64,000 nucleotides of DNA from Bugulina stolonifera. Lineage: Eukaryota; Bryozoa; Gymnolaemata; Cheilostomatida; Bugulidae. A model generated the notes under the pieces. It was not told the DNA's origin, searched no databases, and saw nothing but the letters and a program-made list of their open reading frames with translations. The first letter of the stretch is position 1. Each line of letters opens with the position of its first letter. The position numbers and the translations under genes were made by a program. Of the stretch, positions 27,901 to 39,383 are shown one piece after another. The stretch is from contig OW285193.1 in the NCBI GenBank assembly GCA_935421135.1, positions 3,903,996-3,967,995 of the forward strand, in the 5' to 3' direction.

Positions 27901-29346
27901 ACAACATTAGCTGACAACCTAGAGAAGTCAATTACACTTACGCTTAGGTGTATGTGCTGTTGCTTCACTGGCGCCTACCAAAGCTGTTGTAGCTTAGGTG
28001 AAAAGTTTGCATTGGTACATTGGTCTCACGAGGTCATTTTTAAAATTGGTAGGCCTATGCAGTAGATGCACCTATTTCAATATCCAAGAATGCCGAAAGT
28101 TATTTTCTCTCTGGCCCTCAACCAATCAGCTCCAAGATCTCAGGTTGACTGGTTAATGTTTACAGCATTGAATTTTTTTATTAGTTTTATTAGTTATTAG
28201 TTTTCATTTTATATCTAACTTGATTAAATTTGTGTCATAGTAATGGTTTCAGTTTATCTTCAGAATATGACCCTATCTCAGTGATATATGGCTCAATATA
28301 AACAAGCCATCAAAACTAATAGAAGGCTAGCTTTTATTCCTGCTGGCATTACAGCTGCTGTGTTAGACACTGTATTGTGAATTTCCAAGGAAGATGATGA
28401 GTTAGTAGTGTAAGCTATGCTGATAATATGGGATTGTATGATGTAGTTAGTGTGGGGGTGTAATGACTGTGAGTGGTTGTATGTAATACTAAATAACTTA
28501 TGAATGAATTATCTATAATAGTATTGGTTACTGGTGACACCCACTTAAAATATTTGATACTCAGTCCTAAAATATCTCACTTGTCATACTTGTGTGATTA
28601 GATTCCACAGATGTACGCACATAAACATAGTCACATGGGTATGTTATTTCATTACCAGACAACAAGCTTTTAGTGGAAAGAGTTGGCCACTTCCATCATT
28701 TATCCCCCTAATAGCTTTCCAACTCCATGCTTATTACTCTGTGTATTATTACAGTGGACTCCTGGAGCTGTTAGCTATACAGTACAAAGAACAGGACATA
28801 TTATTACAAATTATATCCTCTCTGCTGATATTGGTACAGAATGACCTTGAGATTTGACCACTGCTGACCAGGTACAGTTTGTGAGAAATAAAGTGGTGTT
28901 ACTACTCAACTCAAACAGTTTGGCAGTTGGTCACTATTAATATTTTTTTACTAATAATGTGTTATTCTAAAATTTACATTATGCATAGTTCTGGTCTATT
29001 GAATGTATCACCATGGTTACCGTTTGCACCAAATATATGTACAGATAAATGACTTAGCTAATGCTACACACCAAATAGTAAACAGCATGACATAGGTACA
29101 ACAGGAAGTTGGGCTATTCACTGGTATACTAGGAGTTGTTGACCTAGTCCATAGGGAAGCCTTTGCGACAAGTTGAGCAAATTTTAATCTGTGAAATGGA
29201 TTTCATTTTTGCCAAATCTGTAACATGGGCTACAGAGCTAATAGGTCTTAGATTCTCTTCATTAGAATAAATAACCGATGTGTTGTTATTCATAATATTA
29301 TAATGTTATTATCATAAATACATAATTTTCTGTTGTCTTGTTGTAG
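24918..29346. other. Intergenic stretch, no supported gene
   Basis: AT-rich sequence with oligo-A/T and TAATTATAAT tracts. One weak candidate is a terminal exon at about 28756-28857 (+): acceptor tattacag, then a Leu/Ile-rich helix-like frame of 33 residues to TGA, with AATAAA at about 28894. No partner exon upstream could be joined, so it is not called as a gene. Confidence 0.4.
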
Positions 29347-29355
29347 CCTTGGAGA

Positions 29356-32300
29356 ATGATTGGCTGGGCTGTGTTGCCCGAGTTTCTCACACCCAGCTAC
29401 TGGTTGAGGTGGCTATGGACGAGCCCATCAGGAGAGAGGGAACTTAGTCTATCATCAGACGGCACCTACCTCGTACAGAGGGACACCTGTGCCAAGTGTA
29501 ACAGGTTCTTGTCTTGGCACAGCAAGAACAATGGCTACTGTAGCTATCACAATGTTACTTGGACTCCATCAGGTGAGAGGGAAACACAGTAATGTAACTA
29601 CCTGTTACTATGTGTATATGTAATGGTGTGGTTGGGCAGAGGGTGGTAATTTCATATGTTTATAGGGTAATAACATATTTATTGAGATTCGGCCAAATGT
29701 CCTGAAAGGTTCACAAGAGGTTAAAGCACTTTCCTGTTACGTATTATTCACTTCCTTGGTCTATTGGGTAGGTAAAACCTGGCTAGGTCGCTTATACTTC
29801 AATACTTGATAGCTCTCAACTCATCCAGCATTGCTATCTGTGTTGATCTGATGCCTCTAGTGTAGGGGCTGGCTAAACCAACATATTCTACTGTTCTATC
29901 AGTTACTACACTGTGAAGTCTTACTGTTACAGCTAATGTTATTGGTCAATAGATTATAACTATCCTACTCTATACCTGAAGCTAAATATTTCACTGGCTC
30001 ATCAAATAGTACTATTATAAATAAACCCTAGGAGTATTTTTGGTAAGCCAGGAAGTGCACCTCACCTGTGTGCTCTGTGCATATATATTACATAAACTAG
30101 TGTAAATATCATAACTGTAAATAACCCTTCACACCTAGTGTAGGTCTATTGTTTCAATGAGTTCATATCACCAATACTATTGATTATTGATTAGTATGAA
30201 CTCATTGATCTAATTGATTCATTTATAAATATTAATTATTACATAATAAGTGTTGCGTAATACTCTATTCACAGCCTTATAGGTGCCTCTTCTGGCAGCT
30301 GACTATGTCTTTCAGCTAATTAGTGTTGGGCTGATAAGATCTAGCAGTTTGGGCCTATTTATATAAAGCACCAACTAAAGTTCAAGAACTACCATCAGGG
30401 CCCAGGCCCTGTTGTATAATTATTATGATGATTAAAGGTTGGTTAGGTGCCCCTCCCCCTTCTCAGTAATCATATCAAAGGGTCTGGGGGCTATTTAATA
30501 GCTACACTTGAGTTGATTAGTTTTAGAGTTATGTGTACCCCTTGACCCTACTAGAGGCATTGATGTCTTCAGGTGAATTAGCACTTCATAATGTAAGAGT
30601 ATGCTGAAGATATATCTGTAGTTCCCCCTAGTTGGGTACATGTGCATAGTTATACATTGTATGTATTATACTAACAGTATATCACATGTTATGATGTTGA
30701 TACATCCAAAGTTCATCTAGTATAACAATGATGTCAGCTGCCAACCTGTTTCATTCTCTCCTAGGAATTATTATTACTAGTTGACTAAGTGATACCAGTA
30801 TGTACTTCTGTACTAGTAGTTAGTAAAGTAGTTACCGTGACAGGGCTATGAGTGGTCTCTCCTAGTGGTTCTAGTCTGTAGGAGAACTAATGAGTTATTG
30901 AATGTGTGTGGGGAGTTACCTCCACCTGTCATACATGATAAGCGTTTTACTCATGAGTATTGTCATACTACCTAGTGCATGGAATACACATATTGATGGG
31001 ATATTATGTGATATAGGGTGGGCTATATCTGATGGTATTTAACATGCTAATAGACTATGTAGTACACCTTACTGACGTCTAGCTAGTATATATACAGAGT
31101 TGTCTTACTTCCTCTGATGATGTTCAATATAATATTACCTCCTGTCTCTTGTATAGGGCCATATTTATATTCACTTAAAGACGTTTTATATTTTGACCAT
31201 GTCCATCTCTTGTCTATCTACCATGTCCATCTCTTGTCCATCTCTTGTCCATCTCATGTCCACCTCATCATCATGACTTGTGGTAATTACAATATAAATT
31301 ACAGATTGTACAAAGACAGCGTATCAGCTGTTTAGAAGCTCGTTTGAAATGTGGCTGAGGTCGAGATGTGGAGGAGATATGGACGAGACACTCATAGCTA
31401 CCAACCTACTGACTCTATCCTCCTACCTGGACTATGCCCTCACCCACACTAAGACTAACGGTAACCTGTATGACTACTGTGACCTCGTCTTCTGTGACTA
31501 TCGGCTTATCTACAACTTCCTGCTGGACATGAGACTACAGGCTAAGGTAAGTGGTAGGTGGGGTGGGTACACCTGGCACCCTTCACTGTATGAACATGTA
31601 AGGTGTAACCATTTCTCCATGGAAGCACACATGAGTGTCTTTTAATCTGTGTTTCAGTAGCTTTTTCTCAGTTTCATATTGGCAATAATTTTCAAATTTG
31701 TTAGAATGAATCTGTTTAGTGCTAGAGTAAATTGTTTACAGTTGTCCTCTCCTGTAGAGAAAGGAAACAACTCACCATAAATAGGTTTACTATATTGTCA
31801 TAAGTATACAGTAGCTATTCTATTATTGAATGTAAACTGTTTGTTATTAGGTAGCCAATCAGCACTCAGTCACAGTGAGTATTAATGGTGATGCTGTGCT
31901 TGTAATGCTCATAATTTTAATTTACTTGACTGTGTATCGACACACTTATTCAAATCTACACTTTGCACACACAGATAGAAAGTTGACATCTTGGCATCTT
32001 TTAAAACGATTTGCAGATGAGTTTTGGGGTTGAAAACGCTTAGTTAAACATAATTTATGCACAGTTTGATTTATCTGGTGTGGTAGATGAACACTTTGTT
32101 CTAAGTAGACAGACATCCTTAGCTTCTACTTCCTGAATCTTGTAATGTTGTTTACGAGTCTCCTAGCAACACCCAGTATACCTATAGCTGATTGGTTTCT
32201 GTAAGGTCATGCCCTCTATCCCCAAACTCTATAGGATTATACAAATTCAAATTTTAATTGTACATGCACCAACTATTTTGCATATTATATATTCATCGTA

Positions 32301-34785
32301 CATAATAATTTTCTTACCATTCCTTGGATTATACAGTTTTGTGGAGTTACTCTCTCTTGTAGTGATAGAGTAGATAATTCCAATATATTTCAAAGTAATG
32401 AATAATGTGAGTTGTGGTCAACTTAAATTATAGTGGACAGTGGGTACATGTGCACTTGGTTATAGTGGACAGTGGGTACATGTGCACTTAGATTATAGTG
32501 GACAGTAGGTACATGTGCACTTATTTATAGTGGACAATGGGTACCTGTGCACTTAGGTTATAGTGGACAGTGGGTACATGTGCACTTAGGTTATAGTGGA
32601 CAGTGGGTACACACTTAGGCTATGTGTTGGTCAGTGGGTACACACTTAGATTATAGTGGACAGTGGGTACACACTCTATGTGTTGGTCATAGTGAAAGAG
32701 AGACATTGGCAGTGTAAATGTTGTTTCTATGCTATGCATGTGCATAATGCTTTCAGTCTTTCTTCATTTCTACTTTGCTTTACCATTATAACATTCACCA
32801 GGGTTACAGATAGTGAGCAAGGTCAAGGTGACAATACATCTTATGTACATTGACGTTTTAGTAATGTGAGGTAATGTGGTTGTGTACAGAGCAAGGGGAT
32901 AACCCACGCACAGACAATGTCATGTAGTATTGTTACCTAGTTCATTGCATCACTTCCTGTTTATCACATGTAGGAACGACACACTCTGGAGACAGAGATG
33001 AGAATATGTGAAGCTCTTCATAGATTTATAGAGTTCAGAAAATTCCAACTTCCTATAAAAGGTTAGTTCAGAAGTTATCTTCTCTTTATTGTAAGTTGTG
33101 TCAGGAGTTGTCTTCTCTCTATTGTAAGTTATGTCAGGAGTTATCTTCTTTCTATTGTAAGTTATGCTGATAATATAATATAAAAGATCAGGGTGGAAAT
33201 CCTACACTACACTCGTATTATACATTTCTCATAGTAGCCTATATCAATAAATGTTTGTAGAATGAGTTCTTGTAGATAATAATTTCTGTAGAAATGAACG
33301 AAGATAGAAATCTAAAGCAGTGTAGACCTACCATCTTGGCCACCATCCAGTAACTACATTGTAACTTGTATTCTTCTCATAGATTGCACAATGTATTCTA
33401 AGCATTTCCTTAGTGACTAGAATATAGCAGGTGGTTCAATGGTTGTATATCTACATATTGTACATGCAGTAATTCATCTATCATAAGGATTGCTTCATCT
33501 TTACCGTCATGTCTCTCCGTGTGAATTTCCAAGTTTTATCTTTCTCTTCTTATATTTGTAGGAATTGTAGAGAATCGCTATTCCGCTGCTGAACGTTTAC
33601 TAGCCAATTACAGAACAGCTCTCAAGTTGAGTGAGCCAATCAGCATAGACCTTGTCAGCACCCCAATCACATACGCCGACATCAAAGCCACTGTCAATCA
33701 TTTTATCCCTCAGTATGACGTGATAATCAACTACCTCACCCAGTGTGAGACCGTTCGTTCCATGGAAAACGGCTGTGACATTGAGTTTAGTACATCCTTC
33801 CTGTGCGCATATCTCTACAGTATAATGCCCGAACACATCAATTTTATTCACCTGGTCAGAGTTCGTGACCTTTGCCTCGACTCCACGATCTCTGTGGAGT
33901 ACAGCGGGGCAAAGCATTTAAACTCAGAACTCAGTAAATATGTTAGCATGAGTTCTGTAAACCTACCGAGTCCAGTTATTGCATCGGCGTGTATAAATAA
34001 ACTGCAGAAATGTGTGACATTAGACGAGAGGACTAGGGCTATTGTGCAGGCGTACATCAAGTACATACGTCCGCGCATCACCAAATCAAATGACTATTTG
34101 CTGCTGAGTAGCTCCGCCCTCGGACTGTCACCGCAGGATATAGAGGAGCGGATAGTTACCCTTGTCTATAGGGTAAGGGGGAGGGTAAGTAACTAATTAA
34201 ATACTTACATGTGTATCTCCACTTCACTTGGTCTGTTAATAGACATGATGTAGCCTTCATTGCACCGCATGCTATTTTATGCGTAGGCCTATATATAACA
34301 TACACTTCTGGTTTTTCTATAGTCAATTCAACACAGCTAAGCATCTGTTTGCATTGTCTCATATAGTCATATATAGGCTTATTAATAGCCTAGCCTGCAG
34401 TTATAAAATCATTTAGCTCATATTTGTTCAAATTATTGTGAATTCTGTAACTCGACTAGTGGTGCTCATCCACTTCTGTAGTAGACTGAGTTAGATCTGT
34501 CCATGGGGTCTGTTCATATTACTCAAGGTTGTATCTCGTGTTCTTCAGGTGACGGAACTTGTAGATAGGTTTATCGAGGAAGAACCAGCTACTCCGACCA
34601 CATCACAGCCGAGGAGGTTCAAGGTCGTATCTCGACTATCAAATCGTAGACTAAAGAAAGTACGATTCAGCAGAGTTGTAACACGGAAGGTAATCAATCG
34701 GTACAGTCGTAAGAAACTCAAGGTCCGTCGCAGACTCTTTCTGGATCTCAGTGAAATATCCAACTCTGGGACACCTTTAAAATAG
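29356..34785 (+). CDS. Uncharacterised protein, 5 exons, about 464-468 aa
   Basis: I do not recognise the family with confidence. Exons: 29356-29572, 31305-31546, 32974-33061, 33562-34184 (or 34172), 34549-34785. All junctions keep frame and phase (1, 0, 1, 0). Near the N-terminus is a possible zinc-binding motif, CAKC...CSYH (CX2CX13CX2H). The middle is helical, with a Cys/Tyr-rich segment (LYDYCDLVFCDYRLIY). The region encoded by exon 4, ending near VTLDERTRAIVQAYIKYIRP, faintly recalls the catalytic part of tyrosine recombinases such as Cryptons. That is only a guess. The C-terminus is strongly basic (RRLKKVRF, RKKLKVRRR), suggesting nucleic-acid binding or a nuclear signal. The exon 4 end has two in-frame donors 12 nt apart (agg/gtaagg and agg/gtaagt), adding or omitting VRGR. 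An acceptor (ttgtag, ending 29346) precedes the first exon in an open frame, so an upstream exon may be missing. Confidence 0.6.
32429..32675 (+). repeat. Minisatellite, unit about 33 bp, 7-8 copies
   Basis: TATAGTGGACAGTGGGTACA(TGTGC)ACTTAGG recurs with small changes. The last copies lack TGTGC. It lies in intron 2 of the uncharacterised gene. Confidence 0.85.
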
Positions 34786-35194
34786 GAAGTCGTTGCTTGA
34801 CTCTGCGGGTAAGGCTCTGCAGGTAAACAGTCCTGTATGTTATATTCTATGATACTTTTAGGTTTGTTCAGGCATGTCAAATGTCAAACAAATTTTGAGG
34901 TCAAAACTAGTTGTTTAAAATTATTCACTTCTGAAATAGAGAAAACATATTTGGTTTGATTTTAGTAGTTTTCTAATTCATTCCAGAAAACCACATTTCG
35001 ATGACAATTACAAAGGTGTGTTTGACTGTATCACTGATAATATCAGTGATATTATCTATTATTTTGGGTTATTTATTGGATTAATCTCCCCTTGATGTAT
35101 TTTATACCCACGATGTTTCCTCATTTTTAATGTGTTGTTGACTTGTTCTTTTTTTCTACGATTTGTCTTCATTGGCCCAGGCTTGTAGCTACAT
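34786..35194 (+). other. 3' flank of the uncharacterised gene
   Basis: AT-rich DNA after the stop codon at 34785. No canonical AATAAA or further exon was recognised before the duplicated segment begins. Confidence 0.4.
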
Positions 35195-35742
35195 TTAGAT
35201 GTTGTATAATTTATTTATTGTCCTGTTACCATAGCGACTGTCTGCGGTAGTTATTCAAGTTTATACACAGAGAGCGAGTTATTATTTTGATTTTATTTAG
35301 TGGTTACTGTTATTATAAAATTAATATCGTTTCTCATTCAGATTCTCTATTTTGTTCATGTTTCAAGATATATATTTTTTTCAGAATATAATTTTGATAA
35401 TTATGAATTATTTGCTGCATGGATTGCTTTATCATGATAGTACAGTGTGTAATAATAATACAATATATTTTGCTATATTTGAATTTTATTCAATTTCCTC
35501 TGCAAACAATGTAAATAGTATTGAGAGCATTTACATGTATTATGAGTTAATCATGGCAGACTGTAGTACTAAAGCTAAATGAACACGATAATACACAAGT
35601 ATATAAATGCATGTACAATGGTGATCAGAATACATTGTCTGAATCATAGAATTCTATGGCCTGAATATACAGTCATTTCTGTTAGAAGTTGCCTTCCCGT
35701 GCTGTTTAGTTGTTCATCTGCATTCTGTAGCTATTTATTATA

Positions 35743-35792
35743 AGAAGTTGTCCTCTCTCATTGAAAGAGTAAAATGAGAGAGGACAACTTCT
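35743..35792. repeat. Short hairpin with GTTGTCCTCTCT arms
   Basis: AGAAGTTGTCCTCTCTCATT faces its inverted copy across a spacer of about 10 bp. The paralogous hairpin is at 41258-41314. The same 12-mer, with R/Y variation, occurs singly at many other places in the window. Confidence 0.75.
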
Positions 35793-36172
35793 ATTTATAA
35801 TCAACCTTTATGGATGCCTAGCACCAAGCTGCTGCACAAAAGATAATATAATATAATTTCTAGCGGCAAAACTCCACAAGTGGTTGACGTTATGCGAAGA
35901 ACAACAATACATGTAAAGCAGTGTAGCAATGAACAGTCTATGGATTGGGAAGTTAACATGGTTTCCAGATAATTGCTACTACAAACTGTACAGCACTAAC
36001 ATGAAATGTATGCTGACTATGGCTAGCAGTATGACAAGCAATCATTAGTTGTTAGAAAATTCACAGTAGAGTTTGGGTTTCTCCCCCTCAGCATGTTCTT
36101 CTACTCCTTACATATGCCCTTCTCTGGTGCTATGATAGAAATAGGTGTAGGCTCCAGCTCAACCCAGCATTA

Positions 36173-36391
36173 CCAGCTTTATTTCCCACAAATAATCTCA
36201 GGTAAGAAAGCAATGATCTAAAGAGACCTCCACTTCATCACTAATGGCTAAGTTACTATGTAGCAAAGGAGCATTACATTGTATAGGGCTCGATGCTCTT
36301 CCTAAACACCACCAATAACCTTTACAGGAATCGAACCTGAGACTCCCACATGGAAGTCCAGAGCCGTAACCACTAGGCCACAGCTGCTCCC
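36173..36391 (-). mobile_element. tRNA-derived SINE, about 220 bp
   Basis: On the minus strand the element begins GGGAGCAGCTGTGGCCTAGT, with a tRNA-like D-arm (box A) and GGTTCGATTCC (box B) about 45 nt later. A non-tRNA body ends near GGAAATAAAGCTGG. The acceptor stem cannot close (no matching TGCTCCC follows the T-arm), so it is a SINE rather than a tRNA gene. A second copy is at 42534-42689. Confidence 0.75.
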
Positions 36392-36735
36392 TGTTCAGAC
36401 ATCGTAAACTACTGTAGATATATTTGAACTAAGCTTGAATCACTCAGACAGGCGTTGTGTATGCTCAATTGTTTATTTGTCTATAGAAGATCGCTTTCCA
36501 ATAAATGCTCTTCGGTAACGCTAACACAGTCAAAAGAGAACTTACATGTAAATAATTCAATGTGTATGTAACTCTTCTAGATGAGGATACACTGAAATTA
36601 TTTAATAATATACAATATTTAACTAAAGTTGTGGTCAAGTTAGATGTAATTAATGTTCTGAATAAAATGACTTGTCAATTATTACAAAAACACATGTATG
36701 ATCATGAAAGAAATGTTCAAATGAAAGTCGGTCAC

Positions 36736-36741
36736 TTTATT
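36736..36741 (-). terminator. Poly(A) signal of antistasin-like gene 1
   Basis: AATAAA on the minus strand, 74 nt beyond the stop codon of the 80-residue antistasin-like gene. Confidence 0.5.
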
Positions 36742-36814
36742 ATACTTGATAAAATAATAATCTGGTGAATGAGCTGTAGTGCATAACTTGCTGTTCTTTG
36801 CTCCATGTTAGTGC

Positions 36815-38175
36815 TTAGTAACGTGAGGGACGAGATGGCCTCTGCCATGACCAATACCATGGGGCCTCTACAAGGGCAGAATAATGTTATTATTTCTAAA
36901 ACAAAAACTAATTATACATTGTATCTGTTATACAGTCATTACGGCTATTCTCCCCGTCTCGGAAGAGCCTATACTATATTACCGATTGGCTAAGGATAGG
37001 AAGGGGAGTTCCGGCTGAAAGTTGAGAAAGCTTGGATAAAGAACTACAACCTTATTTTCAGAAACTTCGGTGAGTGAAGACTTGCTCTAGACTTCTATAT
37101 AGTGCCAATTACGAACCTGACTATTTAACAGTATCGTTATAAGGTGTGGGTGGTTAACCCATAGATAAAATATTTATAATTCATGTAATTATACTACTTG
37201 AAGTATAATGTTTATATTACACTTGCACCTATGGGTTAAACATTACAATCTTCTATGTACAACGCTACTACAAAAAGTAATTTGAAATTCAGCAAGAGTC
37301 TACAACACCAACTGTTGTAGCATGTACATACATGTACATGTACACTTACCACTTTTACATTGGCATGTAGGGCAGCCATTCGAGTCTCTCACATTCCCGT
37401 ATTTACAATAGATCATGCACACTGGTCCACATTTTACCAATTCACCTTTCACAGGAACATGCGCCTTGTACGGTGCGCTGTTAACCAAAACTACAAAGGG
37501 TAGAGAGGCATAAAGAGCAAACCAGTGTTCGAATTGTGGCTATACGGTGTGTACCCACCTCAGTTTTAGTGGTCATACGGCCAGCAGCCGTGTACTCGCA
37601 TTTTAATGGCTAGTTTTCCCCACACAGTCACTGTAGACTTGATAGTGTAGTCTGTAGTGGTAGAGTGCTTGACACTCATTCGTAATGTCTTGAGTTCAAT
37701 TCTCACCAGAGCACATTTAAGTAATCCACTAATTTCTTAGCATAAGATTAAGTGGGTAAGCTACACGATACTAATCTGTAAGATTGCATGTACCTCATTT
37801 TTTCTACTTCGAACACTGGGGCAAACCTTATTTTCAGTTTGGATGATTATAATTGTGATACATGTATAAGTACCACCAGCAGGTTACAGGTTGTTATCAT
37901 CTGCAATCACCGTATGATATCGGCTACCACTATTTATCAAACGATAATATATTGTAATCAATTAAATGAGTAAAGAATCTTAAATCAAGCCTATAAAGAT
38001 TTCAAAACTGCTTTACTGCAGTCTACAGTACAGTACGTCACATGTACTGGAAATCCATTTTTTGTGAATAACGATGAAGACTGCATATATACGAGTACAT
38101 TGTAGATGGGACATTCTTTTACTCACCAGCACCTATCAAGGTAAGCAAACCAACCAATAGGATGAAGAACTTCAT
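36815..38175 (-). CDS. Secreted antistasin-like protease inhibitor, copy 1 (80 aa, 3 exons)
   Basis: Predicted small secreted protein with one antistasin-type domain, a fold that in known proteins inhibits serine proteases. Exons on the minus strand: 38127-38175, 37350-37490, 36815-36867, with both introns in phase 1. Exon 1 encodes a signal peptide, MKFFILLVGLLTLIGA. Exon 2 encodes the cysteine domain with the spacing C-GPV-C-MIY-C, then KYGNVRDSNG, then C-PT-C-Q-C (six Cys). Exon 3 encodes a short Trp/Arg/Pro tail ending PSRPSRY. The introns contain a hAT-type MITE (37523-37818) and a dispersed repeat. A paralogue lies about 5 kb away in the neighbouring duplicated unit. The target protease cannot be inferred. 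An antimicrobial or toxin-like role is possible but unsupported. Confidence 0.82.
36900..37140 (+). repeat. Dispersed repeat shared with 50180-50390 (inverted)
   Basis: The segment CTTCGGTGAGTGAAGAC...AATTACGAACCTGACTATTTAACA matches 50180-50390 in inverse orientation, with weaker similarity continuing towards 36900. It lies in intron 2 of antistasin gene 1 and is absent from the same intron of copy 2. Family unknown. Confidence 0.55.
37523..37818. mobile_element. hAT-type MITE, 296 bp, carrying a tRNA-like module
   Basis: The terminal inverted repeats are CAGTGTTCGAA and its complement. The flanking 8-mers GAGCAAAC (37515-37522) and GGGCAAAC (37819-37826) match at 7 of 8 positions, as expected for a hAT target duplication. 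Inside, at about 37651-37713, are D-arm-like (TAGTGGTAGAGTG) and T-arm-like (GAGTTCAATTCTC) boxes. Related copies are at 54292-54607 and, shortened, at 44723-44793. It lies in intron 1 of antistasin gene 1. Confidence 0.8.
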
Positions 38176-38308
38176 TGTTATCAGAAGTTACCAAGAAAAA
38201 AATTTTGCTAAGACTGTCAGCGTGGGTACAGCAACTCCGACTGGTGAGTACGAGTATATGATGGATCAAACCCCTTAGTATGAGTAGGCAGACGTCTGTG
38301 ATAACAGC

Positions 38309-38316
38309 TTTTTATA
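38309..38316 (-). promoter_or_regulatory. Possible TATA box of antistasin-like gene 1
   Basis: TATAAAAA on the minus strand, 134 nt upstream of the start codon. A second candidate, CATATACT, is at about 38256. Upstream of both paralogues a block around GGCTAAGAGRATGTGGTT (38361/43298) is conserved and may be regulatory. Confidence 0.35.
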
Positions 38317-38654
38317 GTACACATGACTATAAAGCCACATCTTCCAATCAGCGACAACTTTGGCTAAGAGGATGTGGTTATAGATCAGTTCTTTTCAAAC
38401 TATCGGCCAATCAACTTTTATCTATATTATTTTAGTTATACACTTTATAAAATAGCCCCGTGAGTAGCATAATGGCAATTCGAGTTTACTAAAACACTCC
38501 TATAGCATTCATTATACAAGTACAATATAATATAGAAATGACTACCCATAACCACTCATGGTTATAATCAACAGACTCACTATCAATCTGTCTCTTATTA
38601 GAGTCCATCATTGGTTTGAATAAGTTGAGGTGTTTGACTCATGCAGATAGTCAG

Positions 38655-39383
38655 TAGAGGTGGAACGAGACAGCATTTTTGGATTCGAGACGAGATTCGA
38701 GACACTACTTCTAAAAAGTTCGAGACGAGACGAGACTGGGTTTTAGGATTTAAGGGGATTTTTCTAAAAAGTTTGCCAAATTTTATATATCTGCTTGTTG
38801 GAACTCCAATAGTTTCAATTGCTACTCTGTAAACTCTGTATTTTATCATTATGCATTTTAATAAAAGTTGAACAGGAGGCTGTGAAATATATTGCACATG
38901 TATTCCATGTACATTACATTGCATGTGCACTGTACATGGGTACTAAAACAATAAATTGAAATTTGACAAATTAGTATGGAGTTATGTTTCCTTTAATGAA
39001 ATAATCTCACGAGTGGACAACTTTTGGTAAGGACATAACATTGCATTGTGGGAGTGCTGATTGACAGTCGTTAGTAATTCTGTATGACTTGTAGTGATGG
39101 ACTAGTAGCTCAGCGTGATGCTGCAATGTTATTACTAGGAAATCATTGCTGGGAATGTACATGTAGGCAGTATTACTAAATAATTTGAATAATGATGCTC
39201 TATTTGATATATTTATTGTTGATTAGCAATTAGTTATATTATAATTATTAACTTATTATAAATAAAAATTATTAGCTGCTATTTGTTTCCAGTCTCGAAT
39301 ACTAATTGCCATCTCGAGACGACTTTCGAGACAAGGCAAGTCGATACGAGACTCGAGAAATCTCGAGTCTCGTTCCACCTCTA
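38655..39383. mobile_element. hAT-type non-autonomous transposon, 729 bp, perfect 8-bp target duplication
   Basis: The ends TAGAGGTGGAACGAGAC and GTCTCGTTCCACCTCTA are perfect inverted repeats. The flanks ATAGTCAG (38647-38654 and 39384-39391) are identical. The ends are rich in CGAGAC/TCTCGAG sub-repeats. There is no transposase frame. The paralogous unit 2 has an uninterrupted GCAGATAGTCAAAGT at about 43571, the unfilled site. Confidence 0.92.

Noticed and set aside
28756..28857. Terminal exon with a helix-like Leu/Ile-rich frame
   Set aside because: It has an acceptor, a stop and an AATAAA, but no compatible upstream exon was found. Its frame also does not link to the gene at 29356.
32429..32675. 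CRISPR-like array
   Set aside because: Units are contiguous without unique spacers, and the genome is eukaryotic. A minisatellite.
36315..36391. tRNA gene on the minus strand
   Set aside because: Box A and box B are good, but the acceptor stem has no 3' partner and the sequence runs into a SINE body that is repeated elsewhere.
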